Positions 1 to 12,716 of a DNA stretch of 64,000 nucleotides are shown here, in pieces. The notes under the pieces were generated by a model. That model searched no databases. It worked only from the letters and a program-made list of their open reading frames with translations, and was not told where the DNA came from. Position 1 is the first letter of the stretch. Each line of letters begins with the position of its first letter. The position numbers and the translations under genes are program-made. The stretch is from Owenia fusiformis (lineage: Eukaryota > Annelida > Polychaeta > Sabellida > Oweniidae), in assembly GCA_903813345.2 (NCBI GenBank), contig CAIIXF020000007.1, positions 38,092,759-38,156,758 on the forward strand, given 5' to 3'.

Positions 1-2
1 CG

Positions 3-95
3 ACTGAATCTGTTACCGATGTTACAACTGAATCTGTAACCGAATATGTTACAACTGAATCTAATACTAATTTTACAACTGAATCTGTGCCTTGA
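3..95 (+). CDS. Possible 3' end of a Thr/Ser/Glu-rich repeat protein (partial)
   Basis: The window opens in an uninterrupted frame that repeats Thr-Thr-Glu-Ser-Val about every 8-9 residues and ends in TGA at 93-95. The DNA is a degenerate 24-27 bp tandem repeat that keeps this frame. This could be the last codons of a mucin-like extracellular protein extending to the left. It could equally be a minisatellite whose unit is a multiple of three. Only 30 codons are visible and no family can be named. Confidence 0.3.
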   Translation, partial: TESVTDVTTESVTEYVTTESNTNFTTESVP

Positions 96-770
96 TTGAA
101 AGTGAAATTTTTAAGATGTCTTGATTACCCGATATATTCTTCATGTGGTTAAATGCTGATTGATTGAAATGTGAGAACCGGAACACATACTATCCTTTCT
201 GATCAACGGACATCAGGCATCGAACCAGAATCTCATACTATATAGTCATTCCAAATGTTGTCCGGAGTCCTCGTAAACCTTGCAACGTTGACCCTATAGC
301 CATTCCAAAACGTTCTCTTGAGATCATGTTAACCCTCACAAACATGGTTTTGTGAAATCATGTTGCGATCGCAAAACATTGCACTGGGGTTGGGTACACA
401 CTGAAAAATGTTGCACTGAAATCATGTAAACGTTGCAAAGAACTGCCTGAGAGTATGCTACTTTTGAAATCTTAACTAAGCATATACCTCATGCTCATCA
501 CGTCGTACAACCGAAAGTGTACAGCGTGTTCTTGGCTTATTGGCAGTTTTATTAGTATTCATTTAATTTGATCTTTGGAGAGAATATGAGCATTTGCCTC
601 TTAAAGAAACATCCACCATTACATGCTTTGTAGATAATTAGTCGTCGCTACGTTACATATCAAAACGGTCTATATTAACTTCTCAAATGTTTTTTTGTAA
701 GTACGACAGCAGTATGAGCTCAATCAATGTGGAGTGTTGAAGAAATTAACGATATTATCAGTATACAATG
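96..770. other. Non-coding stretch, nothing recognised
   Basis: I see no exon with splice signals, no RNA gene and no clear repeat boundaries here. Confidence 0.5.
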
Positions 771-1018
771 GTGCTCGCTCGCACCCCTCCCCCTATAACC
801 AAGAAAATATAAGCATGAGAAAAAAGAAGAAAACAACTTTAAAATGCTTTTAATTTGAAGTTTCTAGCTCAATTTAAAAAGGTGCTGCATCAATTTTTGT
901 AAAATTCCCAAAAATCTTTTTTGGGTTCGTTTATGCAACAAAAGCACCCCCTGACTGAAAACCAAAATATTTTTGGAGATTGCATCCCCCCCCTTGACTG
1001 GCCTGACTACGCCCCTGA
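771..1018. repeat. Copy of the GTAGCCAGG-type short interspersed element
   Basis: It starts with a C-rich block (cacccctccccctata) and ends near a degraded ggcctgactacgcccc. The interior (ataagcatgagaaaaaagaag, cttttaatttgaagtttcta) aligns with the better-preserved copy at 30143-30380. The left end is too decayed to place exactly. No coding capacity is visible. Confidence 0.6.
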
Positions 1019-1971
1019 CGCCCTTTAACATTATTTTACATAATAATTTGTTTTGGCTGAATTCGTCGACGTACCTTGTGATTTGTGATTTGATTGCATT
1101 TTGAAAGGGCTTTATTCGCCGTCATCTTGTGCTTATGGCGTTTGATTGAGTCGTGAACTAACGCCACTAATGATTATCTTGCCATGCAAATTCCAGAAAC
1201 GTTGTTCATCCGTTTGAAATTTAAATATTTACCAATCAATGGCAGAGTAACACCAACATGTGATTACAGGATTAGGCAGGATCGGTTAATTACTTGGCAG
1301 CCATTTTGAATTTTTCGATAAATAGATAAATAAAAACTGCGATGGCCTATTTATTACCTTGTGTGATATCACTTTGTGTAGAATGTCAGTCTATTATTGG
1401 TCGAGGTACACGATTTTGATTTATTCTAGGCACATAGTTAGAGACTGGGACTCTTTAAAAACTGGCCATTGACAGCATCTTTACCTTGAATTCTTTGATG
1501 CGATGAAGTTGCATATTACTTGTCATAACAGAAGAAAATGATTTTTTCATATCTAGATATACACATTTATTTTATAGTACTTTGTATTAGCATACACGAT
1601 TTTGAAATAAATAACTACTTAATAAATATAATTTTAATTTATGTACATGTTCTGCGCATGCGTCAGACCTACGGGATGGATTTGCTTCCTGACATAGGTG
1701 TTATCATGGATTCATTCAAAGGGGAGGCCGAATGGTGAAAGGAGGAATGAGAGGGGGGTTATGGAGTAAGAATATTTGAGGTTATTGACGAGAATGTGGA
1801 TGGGGGGGGGGTGAAGAGTAGAGTGTGATATACGAGGTAAGAATGACAATGAAATGAACCAGGAGTCCTACATCTGTATAGGGATGGAGTCTGGTTTTGA
1901 GTGGTAAGTAAATCGAATGGGCTCATAGATCGAAGCCTTCTCCTTCCGAAGAGAGACAAGTGCAGTTTATA
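1019..1971. other. Non-coding stretch, nothing recognised
   Basis: It is AT-rich apart from a G run near 1801-1810. Short open frames at 1538-1738 (+) and 1759-1959 (-) look accidental: they have no domain and no codon pattern. Confidence 0.5.
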
Positions 1972-2509
1972 CAGGGTGAGCCAAAAAATAACCTAAACAA
2001 GTTTTCATAACTCCGTCTTCCAACGTGAATTTGAAATCATATTAGACATAATTGAACCTTCTTCAATGTCCTCTGATTCTATCAAGGTTCATTGCTCTAT
2101 TTTGAATTGACGCGATTTTACGGCCATTTTAATAAACATGCTCCAAATGCGAAAAAATCAGCCGATACAGTTAGTTAGTTAAATATTTATTATAAATATT
2201 CTAAAACGTTTATTTTTGGAGCTTTTTCAAAGATATTGCCCACACTTACAACTCTAGAAGCATGGACTTAGTGAGATTTGATTCATGGGCCTCATGCGAA
2301 TCTACCATTCGCCTTGACCCCCCCCCCCTATTCACGAAACAAGCCCAGGCCGAGAACAACCCCCTTTTCTGAAAGATCAACAAACCAAAGGCTAGGAACG
2401 AACCCCACTTTTAAGAAAGATTTTTCTCGAATAATGAATCACGCGTTTATACTAGCTATTTGATGAGTCATACTATATTCTGTAATTTGGTTGGTTTGTT
2501 AAAACCGTT

Positions 2510-2650
2510 GATGGCTTGGGGATCACGTCATTATACCGACGCGTATTATTCCGAAACCCATTATACCGACGCGCATTATACCGAAACCCATTATACCGAC
2601 ACGCATTGTACCGGAAACCAACATAGGCCTACCGATGCGCGTTGTACCGA
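2510..2650 (+). repeat. Minisatellite with ~31-bp unit (cattataccgacgcg)
   Basis: About four units alternate cattataccgacgcg and cattataccgaaaccc. The same units occur in inverted orientation at 5578-5680, inside the same 1972-6099 segment. Confidence 0.75.
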
Positions 2651-4029
2651 AATCCGTGCCAGTGGGACGGCACATTGCCTTAAACTTTCAGTTTATATGC
2701 ACTTCTGCGTGGGACTATATCTTTACAGCGGAAATTTCAAGTTTTTGTCAGCGTAGACATAAAAAGTTGCGGTCCTCATACTCGCGCAAGAGCGGTGCTT
2801 TGAATCTAGCTCTATACTCTTTAACAAAACGTCATGTAGACACATGATTATGTACATGTATGATAGTGCACAGTAATATTATATATTCATAGAATAATAA
2901 AAGTGGAGCCTGAAAAGTCAAATATGGTGCTATGTTGAAAAGCCAAGAGAATTTATACTGTATCAGAATATAAAATAGATAATTTATATATTACTTTATC
3001 ATACATCTTGGTTCAAATTATACATGTTTTTTTCATTGAACAGACAAGTCTTGAAAATTAAAAATTCATTTTTATTTTCTTCCACAATGCTAGGCGTTTC
3101 GGATTGAGGGGTCGTCTCAACAATCTTAATTCCAGTTAATCAATTTCTGTATTTCATTCTATTACTGATAATGTAATAGAATTATCACAAAAGTGGAGAA
3201 AGTCATAATTCTGTTATTTTTGTTTGATTATGGTAAACATATAAATAATTGTGCTATTAAATACAAAGTTTTGCATTTCTTATTGAACTTGATAATTACT
3301 GTATTTTCGATCTTGTGCTGATGGGGCCAAATATTGTTGTCATGGAGAGAGAGCAAGATATGTTGTCATGGAGATAGTAAGAAACGCACTCATTTGTTTT
3401 ACTTTAAATCTTTACAAATCCAAGTGTGATTTTTATCAATGTGTGTGGCCCAATGATCCCATTAATTCTGAAGTTATTTCGTTTTCTAACCATTTCACAA
3501 ACATTTCTTTTCATATAATACTTCTTAATTGGCATCATTTCCATGTTTAAATTGCTTATATTGTTTTTGGCTACTGATATTATCTCTATCATCAGTTTTC
3601 ATTCCGCAAACGAAATATCAATTATTTTGCCCAATATTTCAGTTTCATTATTTTGAAACATTGAATACATGTTTTAATTGGCAGTTTAAAATGGTGCTCA
3701 TTAACTAAGTCCAATATTCAGCGTCCCTTTAATATCTATTTAGGGGCAAATCTAGGCTTAGCAGGTCATCTGATTCTCAATTTGATTTTGATATTGCAGC
3801 TGTGTGTGTTGTGTTTTCAAGTGTTATTTTATATATGTCCGACAAATCGAATTATGGTTTTGATACTATCTAGATGTATTTAATAGTATTTATATGTCTC
3901 GTTCATTCATTTGACCAATAAAAATCATAACTGCCTGGAAAGTAATATGAATAAAGTATGTAAATAAATGAATTAAAACGTCAAATTAAGAAGCAAAAGT
4001 CTTTTCTGGGTCACTGCGAATGGCATGAT
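2651..4029. other. Non-coding stretch, nothing recognised
   Basis: AT-rich DNA with only short open frames. The two overlapping frames at 3368-3592 are on opposite strands and carry no motif. Confidence 0.5.
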
Positions 4030-4364
4030 TTCCTCGAGTCTCTTCAGTTGCAAGGCAACCATACTAGGACCGATTCGCGTCGTTCCACTACTGCCCTTGG
4101 TGGGGGCCCGCTACCATACTATATGACTCCCGGAGTTTACTAAAGCACGTTAGTGGAGGAACCAACCACAGTCTCACAATCTGTCTCCGGCAAGAGCGGC
4201 CAGAGAACCAACCCATGCCAAGGGCCGGTAAACGGTTGGACCTTCGGACCGGGTGTCCGTAGTGACAATGATCAACAACTCCGTACCTGGGGCTCGAACG
4301 CGGGACCTCCGTATCCCACGACGTTCAACCGCAAAGTAGCCTCAGTCTACGCCACTAGGCTACC
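4030..4364 (-). mobile_element. tRNA-derived SINE
   Basis: On the minus strand the element begins GGTAGCCTAGTGGCGTAGAC (4364 downward), which resembles an RNA polymerase III A box. The B-box-like CGCGTTCGAGCCCC follows at 4303-4290. The spacing and the start suit a tRNA head. A GC-rich body follows (to about 4030), containing CGGGCCCCCACC and AGTGGAACGACG. It is too degenerate to be a functional tRNA. A second, diverged SINE-like copy is at 47275-47505. Confidence 0.7.
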
Positions 4365-5577
4365 CTGCTTAGGTGTCAAAACTGCTAAAAAATAATGTAG
4401 TTGTTACAATTATTTGCATGAATAAATGATTAATCTGATTTAGTTGGAATCGAAGTTCGACAAACGATCAAGGCAATGCAATCAACAACTCTTGCAAATG
4501 TGAACGGGAGTCGTAAAGACAGAAGGTATACAAGAATCGTGATCAATGTAAAGTATATTTAAGACACATCTTTGAATAACGGGTAGGAGAAACATTCCAA
4601 AATGAAGAAGAATCATTTAGAACATTTGATTTGTTGCCAATATATAAATTGCGTCTCAAATGAATGAAATAAAAGGTATCGCGGGCCACTAAAGCCGATG
4701 AGTGAAAACAATTATCACTGACACATCTAGATCGCTCAAAATAACGGCAAGTGAATAATATGTTTGTGTAGATACGTCGAGGAAAATAAGCTATTTCGAC
4801 GCTTGAAATAATCTGATTACGCTTATTAATAATTACGCGTGGCTATTAAACACAAGTGTTGTGTAGAACAAAAACAAGAAGACTGAACGACCGATTAAGG
4901 AAAGTATTTCCGCATGTTCAAAAACACAACATTTATATTTTACTTAGGCTATCTATATTTTGTCAGATATCTTCAATTCATATTACAGGGAAAACATAAT
5001 CATGTTTCCTAAAAGAATTTACACTCGCTACTCAAAATGAGCCACGGACACAAGTACAGAGAATAGCCTAGTGAAGGCATCTATCTAATAGTGGCTTTTC
5101 CATATAGCTTTGAAATCTCGTTAAGGTCTCATTTTAATGAGATTTTAGGAGATCTGCATTTTTTAACCACTTAAGACTAACATTTTCTTCTATTTGAATT
5201 CTGTGTGTAATTTTCTATCAAAACAACTTAGTTTTTGCACTGTTATTTACCTCTGTGCAAATTCTAGAGATTTTCAAGTTTTCTAAAATTGGTCGGGCTA
5301 AATCCCCATTGATAAAGTAACATACATTGGTAATATAACAGGCTTTCTTCAATGTAACAAAAGCTAGGGGCTTAGTATATGAATTACAGCTTCATTTACG
5401 AAACAAATTCCAAATCGAAGAAACTTATTAAAACTAGGCTATATTTTCTAGCTTTGGGCCAAATTATAATCTGCAACTTGACTTATTAGTAGGTTTAAAT
5501 CGAGAAAGCAAAAAATTCGTAACCAGGAAGTTCATCCATTTTGTTTGTCAAAGTAACTAGTTGTGGAACAGTGATTA
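4365..5577. other. Non-coding stretch, nothing recognised
   Basis: AT-rich sequence without exon signals or obvious repeats. Confidence 0.5.
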
Positions 5578-5680
5578 TGACATTCGGTATAACGCCTTTC
5601 GGTACAATGCGCGTCGGTATAATGGGTTTCGGTACAATGCGCGTAGGTATAATGGGTTTCGGTATAATGCGCGGACCCCA
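5578..5680 (-). repeat. Inverted copy of the 2510-2650 minisatellite
   Basis: Units ggtataatgggtttc and ggtacaatgcgcg are the reverse complement of the units at 2510-2650. It has about four copies and is followed by a C-rich block (5690-5800) resembling the GTAGCC-type repeat. Confidence 0.75.
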
Positions 5681-6099
5681 TTGCTTGCGACCCCCTGTCC
5701 CCTTTGCCTTGACCCCTCCCCCCATTTCGCTATAAAACGAATCCCCAGGCAAGGGAAAAATTGACCCCCCCCCCTGGTAAACCCTGCGGCTACACCCTTG
5801 GATAAGCATTTGAGAGCTATAACAAGATATAAGAAGGATGATTAGAGATATCTCTGAGTATGTAATCAGAACAACTTCACCCGGTGCGTTCAAATTAACC
5901 TGTACATATGAGACCGGCATTTTGAGGGTGTTTTGTAAAATAGCCATCAAATCATGATCATTTGGAATAGACCAATGAATCTTAGTTGAATTAAAGAACA
6001 ATGTACAATGTTCAATTGTGCGAAATATGATTTGAAACCCGTGCTGGATTACTGAGCAATTAACACTTGTTTGGGTTATACCTTTTTTGGCTTACCCTA

Positions 6100-7101
6100 T
6101 ATTTGGGATCTCGTTTGTAATCAAGATCAAAAATTACTACAACTTAACCAATTAACAAGGCATACCCTTCAAAAGAGTTGGACTGCTTCTTTACTCTTTA
6201 AATCATCACTAGAGATCATCCAATTGACGTGAACAAAATGGCGGCTGTTTGAATTCGAATTTTGTAATCACGACATACCCATATATGCCAAAAATATCGA
6301 TGTTGCACTCTTGGAGCCAATCCTCTTTGCTCTTTCTCTCTCTATATATACATGTACACTGAATTCTATCCATTCAGAATAAGTGCAGTTGGAAAAACCA
6401 TGGGCTTTCAATTAGAAGGGTATGCAACTCTGTGAAATAACATGAGACCTTCAAAATGAACAATGCCATGCTTCCCTTTTATGGTAATATTTCAAAAAGT
6501 ATTGGATAAAAATATATATGTTTTGGTATTATTTTGAATAAAAATCAATTTTCAATATGATTAAAGCATGAAATATATTCAATCTCATGTAAAAGTAAAC
6601 AAAAACGACCAATAAGAATAAGAGGTATCAAGATGTTTCCTTCAAGTATTGCATTGTAGGTAATTATTCAAGAACACATTCCCCAAAAATATATAATTTG
6701 TGGGTGAATGTTCACTTTCTGTATTGTCATAATAACAATGAATTCCATTTTTTATTAAATTATCAACATGTATGTAGATGATCACGTTTTTATTTTTGAG
6801 TTATTTCTCTTAATCATCCATAAAAAGGACAAAATAAGATTTTCTTGGAATGTGTACATTCTCCAATTTTGAAAAGCCAAAGGCAATGCTTATGTATGAT
6901 ATATGGGAAGTTGCCTACCCTTCTAGTTGAAAGCCCATGGAAAAACAGAGCACTTCATTCTACTCATCAAAACTCAAAATTAACCTCACATTCAATCTCC
7001 AATAAATGTCCATAATTAATACATTTGGAACATTTCACAATTTATGAAATCACCAGTTAAAGTCAGAGGTGAGTATGATCAAGCAATGGAATTCAGGGTA
7101 T
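6100..7101. other. Non-coding stretch downstream of the PDE1-type stop codon
   Basis: This should hold the 3' UTR and polyadenylation site of the minus-strand gene ending at 7102. Several AATAAA-like hexamers occur on the minus strand, but none can be preferred. No other feature is seen. Confidence 0.4.
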
Positions 7102-7331
7102 TTACTTAATTGTACTAGAATTCTCAGATTGTGGGCGGCCCCAAAAAAGATCAGATGTTGAGGTTTGGCGACTAACGGAGCGTTGGGTTTTCAGAATAGG
7201 GGGCGCCAGTGAACCAATAGATTCATCCTCGCCTTCATCTTCGCCTTGACTTGTACCCTCATCTTGTTCATCTCCAGATACGTCACCAATGCCATTTTCA
7301 AAGACGTTATCAGAGCCAGCAACGCCAGTGT
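7102..7331 (-). CDS. PDE1: PDE1-type phosphodiesterase, terminal exon (stop codon)
   Basis: The reverse strand has an acceptor (ttttag) before ACACTGG. An open frame of 76 codons then ends in TAA at 7104-7102. The exon starts with two bases of a codon and the exon at 15083-14805 ends with one base, so the join gives Asp and keeps frame. The peptide is very acidic (Glu/Asp/Gly-rich), then Ser/Arg-rich (RSVSRQTSTSDLFWGRP), a plausible basophilic-kinase target. Vertebrate PDE1 proteins also end in long charged low-complexity tails. Identity rests on linkage to the upstream exons. Confidence 0.7.
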
Positions 7332-7577
7332 CTAAAATAGAATTTGAAATTTGATAAGATGGGGTAGGGATCGATATTCAAAGATCACAGTATTACATAT
7401 GCACAAGTAAGTGTACATTCCACAAATCAAGTTTGTAATATATTTTGTTTATGGTTAAGCATAATGACGTTTTAAAATACATGTATATTCTCTATGACTA
7501 ATTTATTCAACAGTGAGATGAATTTCTTATAGTAAAGATCACATACCATTCACTGGATACAATACTTTATTAATAAC

Positions 7578-8160
7578 ACGGTGTGCTGGTTACCATTGGG
7601 ACACTCCATTTATAACAGTATGTGCTGGTTACCATTGGGACACTCCATGTGTAACACTATGTGCTGGTTACCATTGGGACACTCCATTTATAACACTATG
7701 TGCTGGTTACCATCGGGACACTCCATGTGTAACACTATGTGCTGGTTACCATTGGCCCCATTTATAACACTATGTGCTGGTTACCATTGGGACACTCCAT
7801 TTATAACACTATGTGCTGGTTACCATTGGAACACTCCATTTATAACACTATGTGCTGGTTAACACTGGGGTACTCCATTTATAACACTATGTGCTGGTTA
7901 ACACTGGGGCACTCCATTTATAACACTATGTGCTGGTTAACATTGGGGCACTCCATTTATAACAATAGGTGCTGTTTACCGTTGGGACATTCCATTTATA
8001 ACACTATGTGCTGGTTACCATTGGGACACTCCATTTATAACACTATGTGCTGGTTAACATTGGGACGATCCATTTATAACACTATGTGCTGGTTACCATT
8101 GGGACACTCCATTTATAACAATATGTGCTGGTTAACATTGGGACACTCCATTTATAATGC
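7578..8160 (+). repeat. 39-bp minisatellite, ~15 copies
   Basis: The unit is gtgctggttaccattgggac followed by actccatttataacactat. It repeats about 15 times in the last intron of the PDE1-type gene, less than 250 bp upstream of the terminal exon's acceptor. Because 39 is a multiple of three, the plus strand stays open for 93-151 codons with a 13-residue period (MCWLPLGHSIYNT). One truncated unit near 7750-7765 shifts the frame. I regard the reading frame as incidental. Confidence 0.9.
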
Positions 8161-9095
8161 TCTAAGCTTGCAATCACTAAAGGAGTGGTATTGATATGGA
8201 GAACATTTTGAACACACCTTTCTCTTAAACAAGTAATAAAAAAATCTAAAAATTTAACACATCGTCAATTTAATGGTCATCTTTTGAATGGTAACAATAT
8301 AATTTGAAAAATATATATATGCTTTCATCTATATTGTTTTAGAAAACACATCAAACACTTGTTTTGTTCTTGGCATCACATTTCCAGAGTGAAATGAAAC
8401 ATCTTTCCAAACCTCATTGGAACAAAACGACATAAACACAATATGTTTAGGTCTCTCAATATTGTAATTATACAGAGGAGATTTTGGTTGATTTTCAAAA
8501 AGTATCTTGTTAATGAAATAAAAGGTTTATCTTGATTTTTATCTATTTTGGGGAGATTTTGTTTTATTTTTTGAATCCTTTTTTAAAATCAACCAAAAAT
8601 TCCTTTGTATTACTATAATATTAAGAGGTCTAGAAACATGTTGTATATGCTATTTTGTTCCAAGGAGGTTCGGAAAGACATTTTATATCATTCTCAAGAA
8701 TTGGTAGAAAGGAGCAAAAACAATTGCACTAAAAAAACAAAAAATGTTAACAAAAACAGTTATATAAAATATTTCTAAATATTTTTCGCATTAAATTGTT
8801 GAGGATCAGTCAACATTACAAAAAATACCTTGTTTTTTCACAGAGTGTTTTCAATGATTGGTTTCAGAGAAAAATATTGTTGAATTCAGTTCTCCATGTC
8901 GATACTACTGTTTCATTACTACTGTTTCAAGTAAATCTATGTATTGAAGCAATGTAATGATGCATAAATATCATGTATGAGATAGCAGAAGTGCAAATAA
9001 TTGTCTTTCATAATTTGGAGGGTGTACTTAATGTAAGACTATAAAAATTCATAGACAATGCATTAACATGCAAAATTTCACCACCTGCCATTTGT
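8161..9095. other. Intronic AT-rich stretch, nothing recognised
   Basis: No exon signals were found on the minus strand and no repeat boundaries were seen. Confidence 0.5.
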
Positions 9096-9255
9096 TACAA
9101 ATGCCAAACACCAGCAGTAGAATGCCAAACACCAACAGCAGAGTGCCAAACACCAACAGCAGAATGCCGAACACCAACAGTAGAATGCCAAACACCAACA
9201 GCAGAATGCCAAACACCAACAGCAGAATGCCAAACACCAACAACAGAATGCTGAG
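9096..9255 (+). repeat. 21-bp minisatellite, ~7-8 copies
   Basis: The unit agaatgccaaacaccaacag(c) is seven codons long. Frames on both strands stay open: MPNTNSR repeats on plus, and hydrophobic heptads on minus. It lies in the last intron of the PDE1-type gene. No splice sites flank it, so no exon is called. Confidence 0.9.
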
Positions 9256-10133
9256 TGCTGTCCACAAAAAGATGGAGATCCAAACAATATGTGACCACTT
9301 CTGCTGGTGAGCAATGATGATAATGTACAATGTTGGGCGTGACATGATATGGAAAAATACAGTATGATGATGTTATCATGGAGTTTAATATTCATTTGCA
9401 TTTTGAGCATGCATGAACACTAGTCAATGAATCAGAACTAATGAGTAATTAATTCTATAAGATAAAAATTATCAATGATATCATTCTCCTAAATATTAGT
9501 GTTAACAATAAGGTTATATGTATTTGACCCATTTAAATGTATTTGATCATTTGAATATATTTGGCAATTTAAACATATTTTAGGGGTTTCAATACAGTGA
9601 CTGACTAAGATCAAAAACAGAAGTTTTTGTTGAATAATGTGCCATAAGTTTTTTTATTAACTGTCCTAATATTGGTAGCTGTACTTTGTAATATCTCTAT
9701 ATACAGGAATCGTTATATATAAATACTGCAAAATGTACATTAAAAGGTAATTTACACATCAACATAATATTATAGAAGCTTTAAAATGGTATATAACTAC
9801 GCTGTACATTATTTACAAATTCTGAATTCAGATCAACTGAAACTTAAACAAAGAGTCTGAATATATTATATATGTATATGTATAAATGTGTATATGATAG
9901 GTAAGTATATGTTAAAGTATCACATGTTAAAGTATCTATGATACATGTACATTGATGTTTGATTCAACTAGATATAACAAGCCTGTATAGACTCAGAGCT
10001 ATTTACAAATGATTGGAAATCACTATAGATAAACATGATTCTCGTAAAGAGAAGTCACGATCAGTTACACTTTGTATTGTCATTGTAGATTTTTATTCTC
10101 AAGGATGCATCTAACAGTTTAATTCAAAAATTT
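9256..10133. other. Intronic AT-rich stretch, nothing recognised
   Basis: Only simple AT-rich sequence is visible. Confidence 0.5.
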
Positions 10134-11283
10134 AACCAGAACAACGGCAACGCCAAAGCGTAGCGAATCCCATCGAACATTTTTTAAAATGGGCACCTTC
10201 TACCAAAAGTGTCATTAGACAGTGTGCCATGCTTATAATATTCACATACCAAATATGAACAAAATCGCTCTACTACTTTTCGAGTTATAGTAAAATATGT
10301 TAAAATGGTGGACATTTTGAAAAATGGCCGCCTTCTACCAAAAGTCTCATTAGACAGTGTGCCATGCTTATAGTATTCACATACCAAATATGAACAAAAT
10401 CGTTCCACTACTTTTCGAGTTATAGAAAAATAAGTAAAAATGGCAGTCATTTTTCAAAATGTCCGCCATTTTTCAGAATGGCCGCCTTCTACCAAAAGTG
10501 TCATTAGACAGTGTGCCATGCTTACAGTATTCACATACCGAATATGAACAAAATCGCTCCACTACTTTTCGAGTTATAGCAAAATACGTTAAAATGGTGG
10601 CCATTTTGAAAAATGACCGCCTTCTACCAAAAGCGTCATTAGACCGTGTGCCATGCTTATACGTATTCACATACCAAATATGAACAAAATCGCTCCACTA
10701 CTTTTAGAGTTATAGTAAAATAAGTTAAAATGGCGGCCATTTTTCAAAATGTCCGCCATTTTTCAAAATGGCCGTCTTCTACCAAAAGTGTCATTAGACA
10801 ATGTGCCATGCTTATAGTATTCACATACCAAATATGAACAAAATCGCTCCACTACTTTTCGAGTTACAGCAAAAATCGTAAAATAACGAGTAAAGGCCGC
10901 CATTTTTCAAGATGGCTGCCATGTGCTTTTTTAATATCTACATTTCTAGCTTTATTAATGTCCTATATAATTTTTTTTACATTTAAAACATATTGCTATT
11001 ACAGTTTTACATATTGCACCTAAATTACTGTAAAATCGGCACTAAAATGGCCGCCATTTTTAAATGAGCGACCATTTTGAAAATTGGCTTTCGAGCAGAA
11101 CTTCTACCCCCATAGGGTATAGGTGTACAAAATATGAATAAAATCGGGCCAGCGGTATTTGAGTTATTGCCCGGACGGACGGACGGACGGACGGACGTAT
11201 GTACGGACGGATGGACGTACGTACGGACGGAGGGACGGAGGCGTTCCCTATATCCCTCCGAACTTCATTCGATGGGATAATTA
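10134..11283. mobile_element. 1.15-kb interspersed element with ~135-154 bp internal repeats and a GGAC tail
   Basis: It begins aacaacggcaacgccaaagc and soon has gcgaatcccatcgaac. It ends near ttcattcgatgggataatt, so the two ends share TCCCATCGAA in inverted orientation. Inside, a unit containing gtgccatgcttatagtattc recurs at 10223, 10359, 10513, 10648 and 10802 (spacing 136, 154, 135 and 154). Units are separated by near-perfect palindromes of the type GGCGGCCATTTT/AAAATGGCCGCC. A (GGAC)n tract at 11170-11240 precedes the right end. A second copy lies at 54455-55090. There is no transposase frame. Confidence 0.75.
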
Positions 11284-11507
11284 GGACCCATCACCAACTT
11301 TCAACTCTCAATGAATATTTTTACCTTCCAGTTAAATCTAATGTCCTCTTTTAATTGACAAATCAACTCCTGTAATTCAAAAACTAAAAGCAAATATCAG
11401 AAACCGGTAGTTCGTGTACCTAAACAGGAATAACATCCAGATGTAAAAAAATATCATGAGATGTGAATATTGTCTCCACTGACCGTCCATGAACTCCTTT
11501 TCTTAGT

Positions 11508-11655
11508 TTTCATGTAATGTACTCAATTCTCATGTTGATTAATCAATTTTCATGTTATTTACTCAATTTTCATGTTTTATACTCAATTTTCATGTTATGT
11601 ACTAAATTTTCATGTTATGTACTCAATTCTCTTGATATGTACTCAATTTTTTATG
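11508..11655 (+). repeat. 20-bp minisatellite (ttttcatgttatgtactcaa)
   Basis: About seven imperfect units. Its open frame (11517-11804) has no support as a gene. Confidence 0.85.
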
Positions 11656-12716
11656 TGAAATACTCAATTTCCTGGCTGTCGTTAGTTGAATTTACCTCAA
11701 CACATCAGAGACAAATAGAAATTCTCTCAGTTTTGTTTAAAATTGGAAAATTAATGAGGTTTCTGCTAAACAAGCAATTTCATTTTGCTAAAATAATTGC
11801 TTAGCATGCTCAGATTTGCAACATAATCCGGGATTCTAACATCACTGAATTCGAATTTTCTGGATGACCAAACCTTCTCAAATGAATAAATATTTCCCAA
11901 TGATAAGATAATAGTATAATTTAATTATATATGTATTGTTTTTTGATTATCAACATTATTGGAAATAAATAGTTGAAAAATGAATGAAATTTGAACCTTG
12001 TGTATGATCCAAGAAAGTTTCATTAAAGGACCCATGTACTAAAATGATGAGTCATTCAAAATTTAAAATATCAAAAGATGAAAACTCTCATAAATTATAA
12101 ACTAACCAAATAAAACTTTATAAGACGTTATATCTTTGTAATAGTTTTTCAAGGTATTATCAGTTTAGTATATAGTATATTGGTCCTTTAATGATCATTT
12201 GTGCATATGGTAATGTAACGAGACGAGATTTTACAGCTATGACATCACATGTAGGTCTCAACCATTAAAACTTTACCTTAATTGACAAAGAATAACCCAT
12301 ATAAATGGACAATCGCATGCATACTCATACAAGAATCACTATATACTCATATTTTTACAATATTTACAGGCATTTGGTGTTATGATGTATGAAATATTTG
12401 AGCCTCAACAGAGGAAAACCTGTCTTATCACAAAAATTAAAATTGTGCTACAGAGCCAAAAATGTGCCGAAGGTCTCTTTGTGCTTTTTAGGATAAACAA
12501 AACATCAAATTATTGAAAAATATGTGATGAGACCCATTTTCCTGTGTCCTGGCTCATTTATGATAATATACAAACTGTGTTTGAAATATTTATGATAATA
12601 CATATTGATTCAAAGATTTATGATAAAACATGAAATATGTATAATGATATATTTTTATTCAGATATTTTTTCACACTGGTTTCACTCCTGCTTTTGACGC
12701 TGCCATGGATAGTTGT
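11656..12716. other. Intronic AT-rich stretch, nothing recognised
   Basis: No exon or repeat boundaries are seen. Confidence 0.5.

Larger units (their letters stand above)
1972..6099. mobile_element. 4.1-kb segment bounded by mariner-type inverted termini
   Basis: The left end reads CAGGGTGAGCCAAAAAATAA and is preceded by TA. The right end, on the reverse strand, reads TAGGGTAAGCCAAAAAAGG and is followed by TA. Similarity between the arms continues inward for about 190 bp (1972-2165 against 5905-6099), with decay. CAGGG ends and TA target sites are typical of Tc1/mariner. No transposase is visible in between; the segment holds two inverted minisatellites and a SINE. It could be one composite element or two independent solo ends. 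Confidence 0.55.

Noticed and set aside
4260-4364. tRNA gene on the minus strand
   Set aside because: A and B boxes are present but the acceptor and anticodon stems do not form, and a SINE body follows.
7578-8194. 93- and 151-codon open frames with a 13-residue repeat
   Set aside because: Direct product of a 39-bp minisatellite; no splice sites, no start context, and one short unit breaks the frame.
9049-9410. Four overlapping open frames on both strands
   Set aside because: All come from a 21-bp tandem repeat, which keeps every frame free of stops.
11170-11240. GGAC tract as an independent microsatellite
   Set aside because: It lies inside the 10134-11283 element just before its right end and belongs to it.
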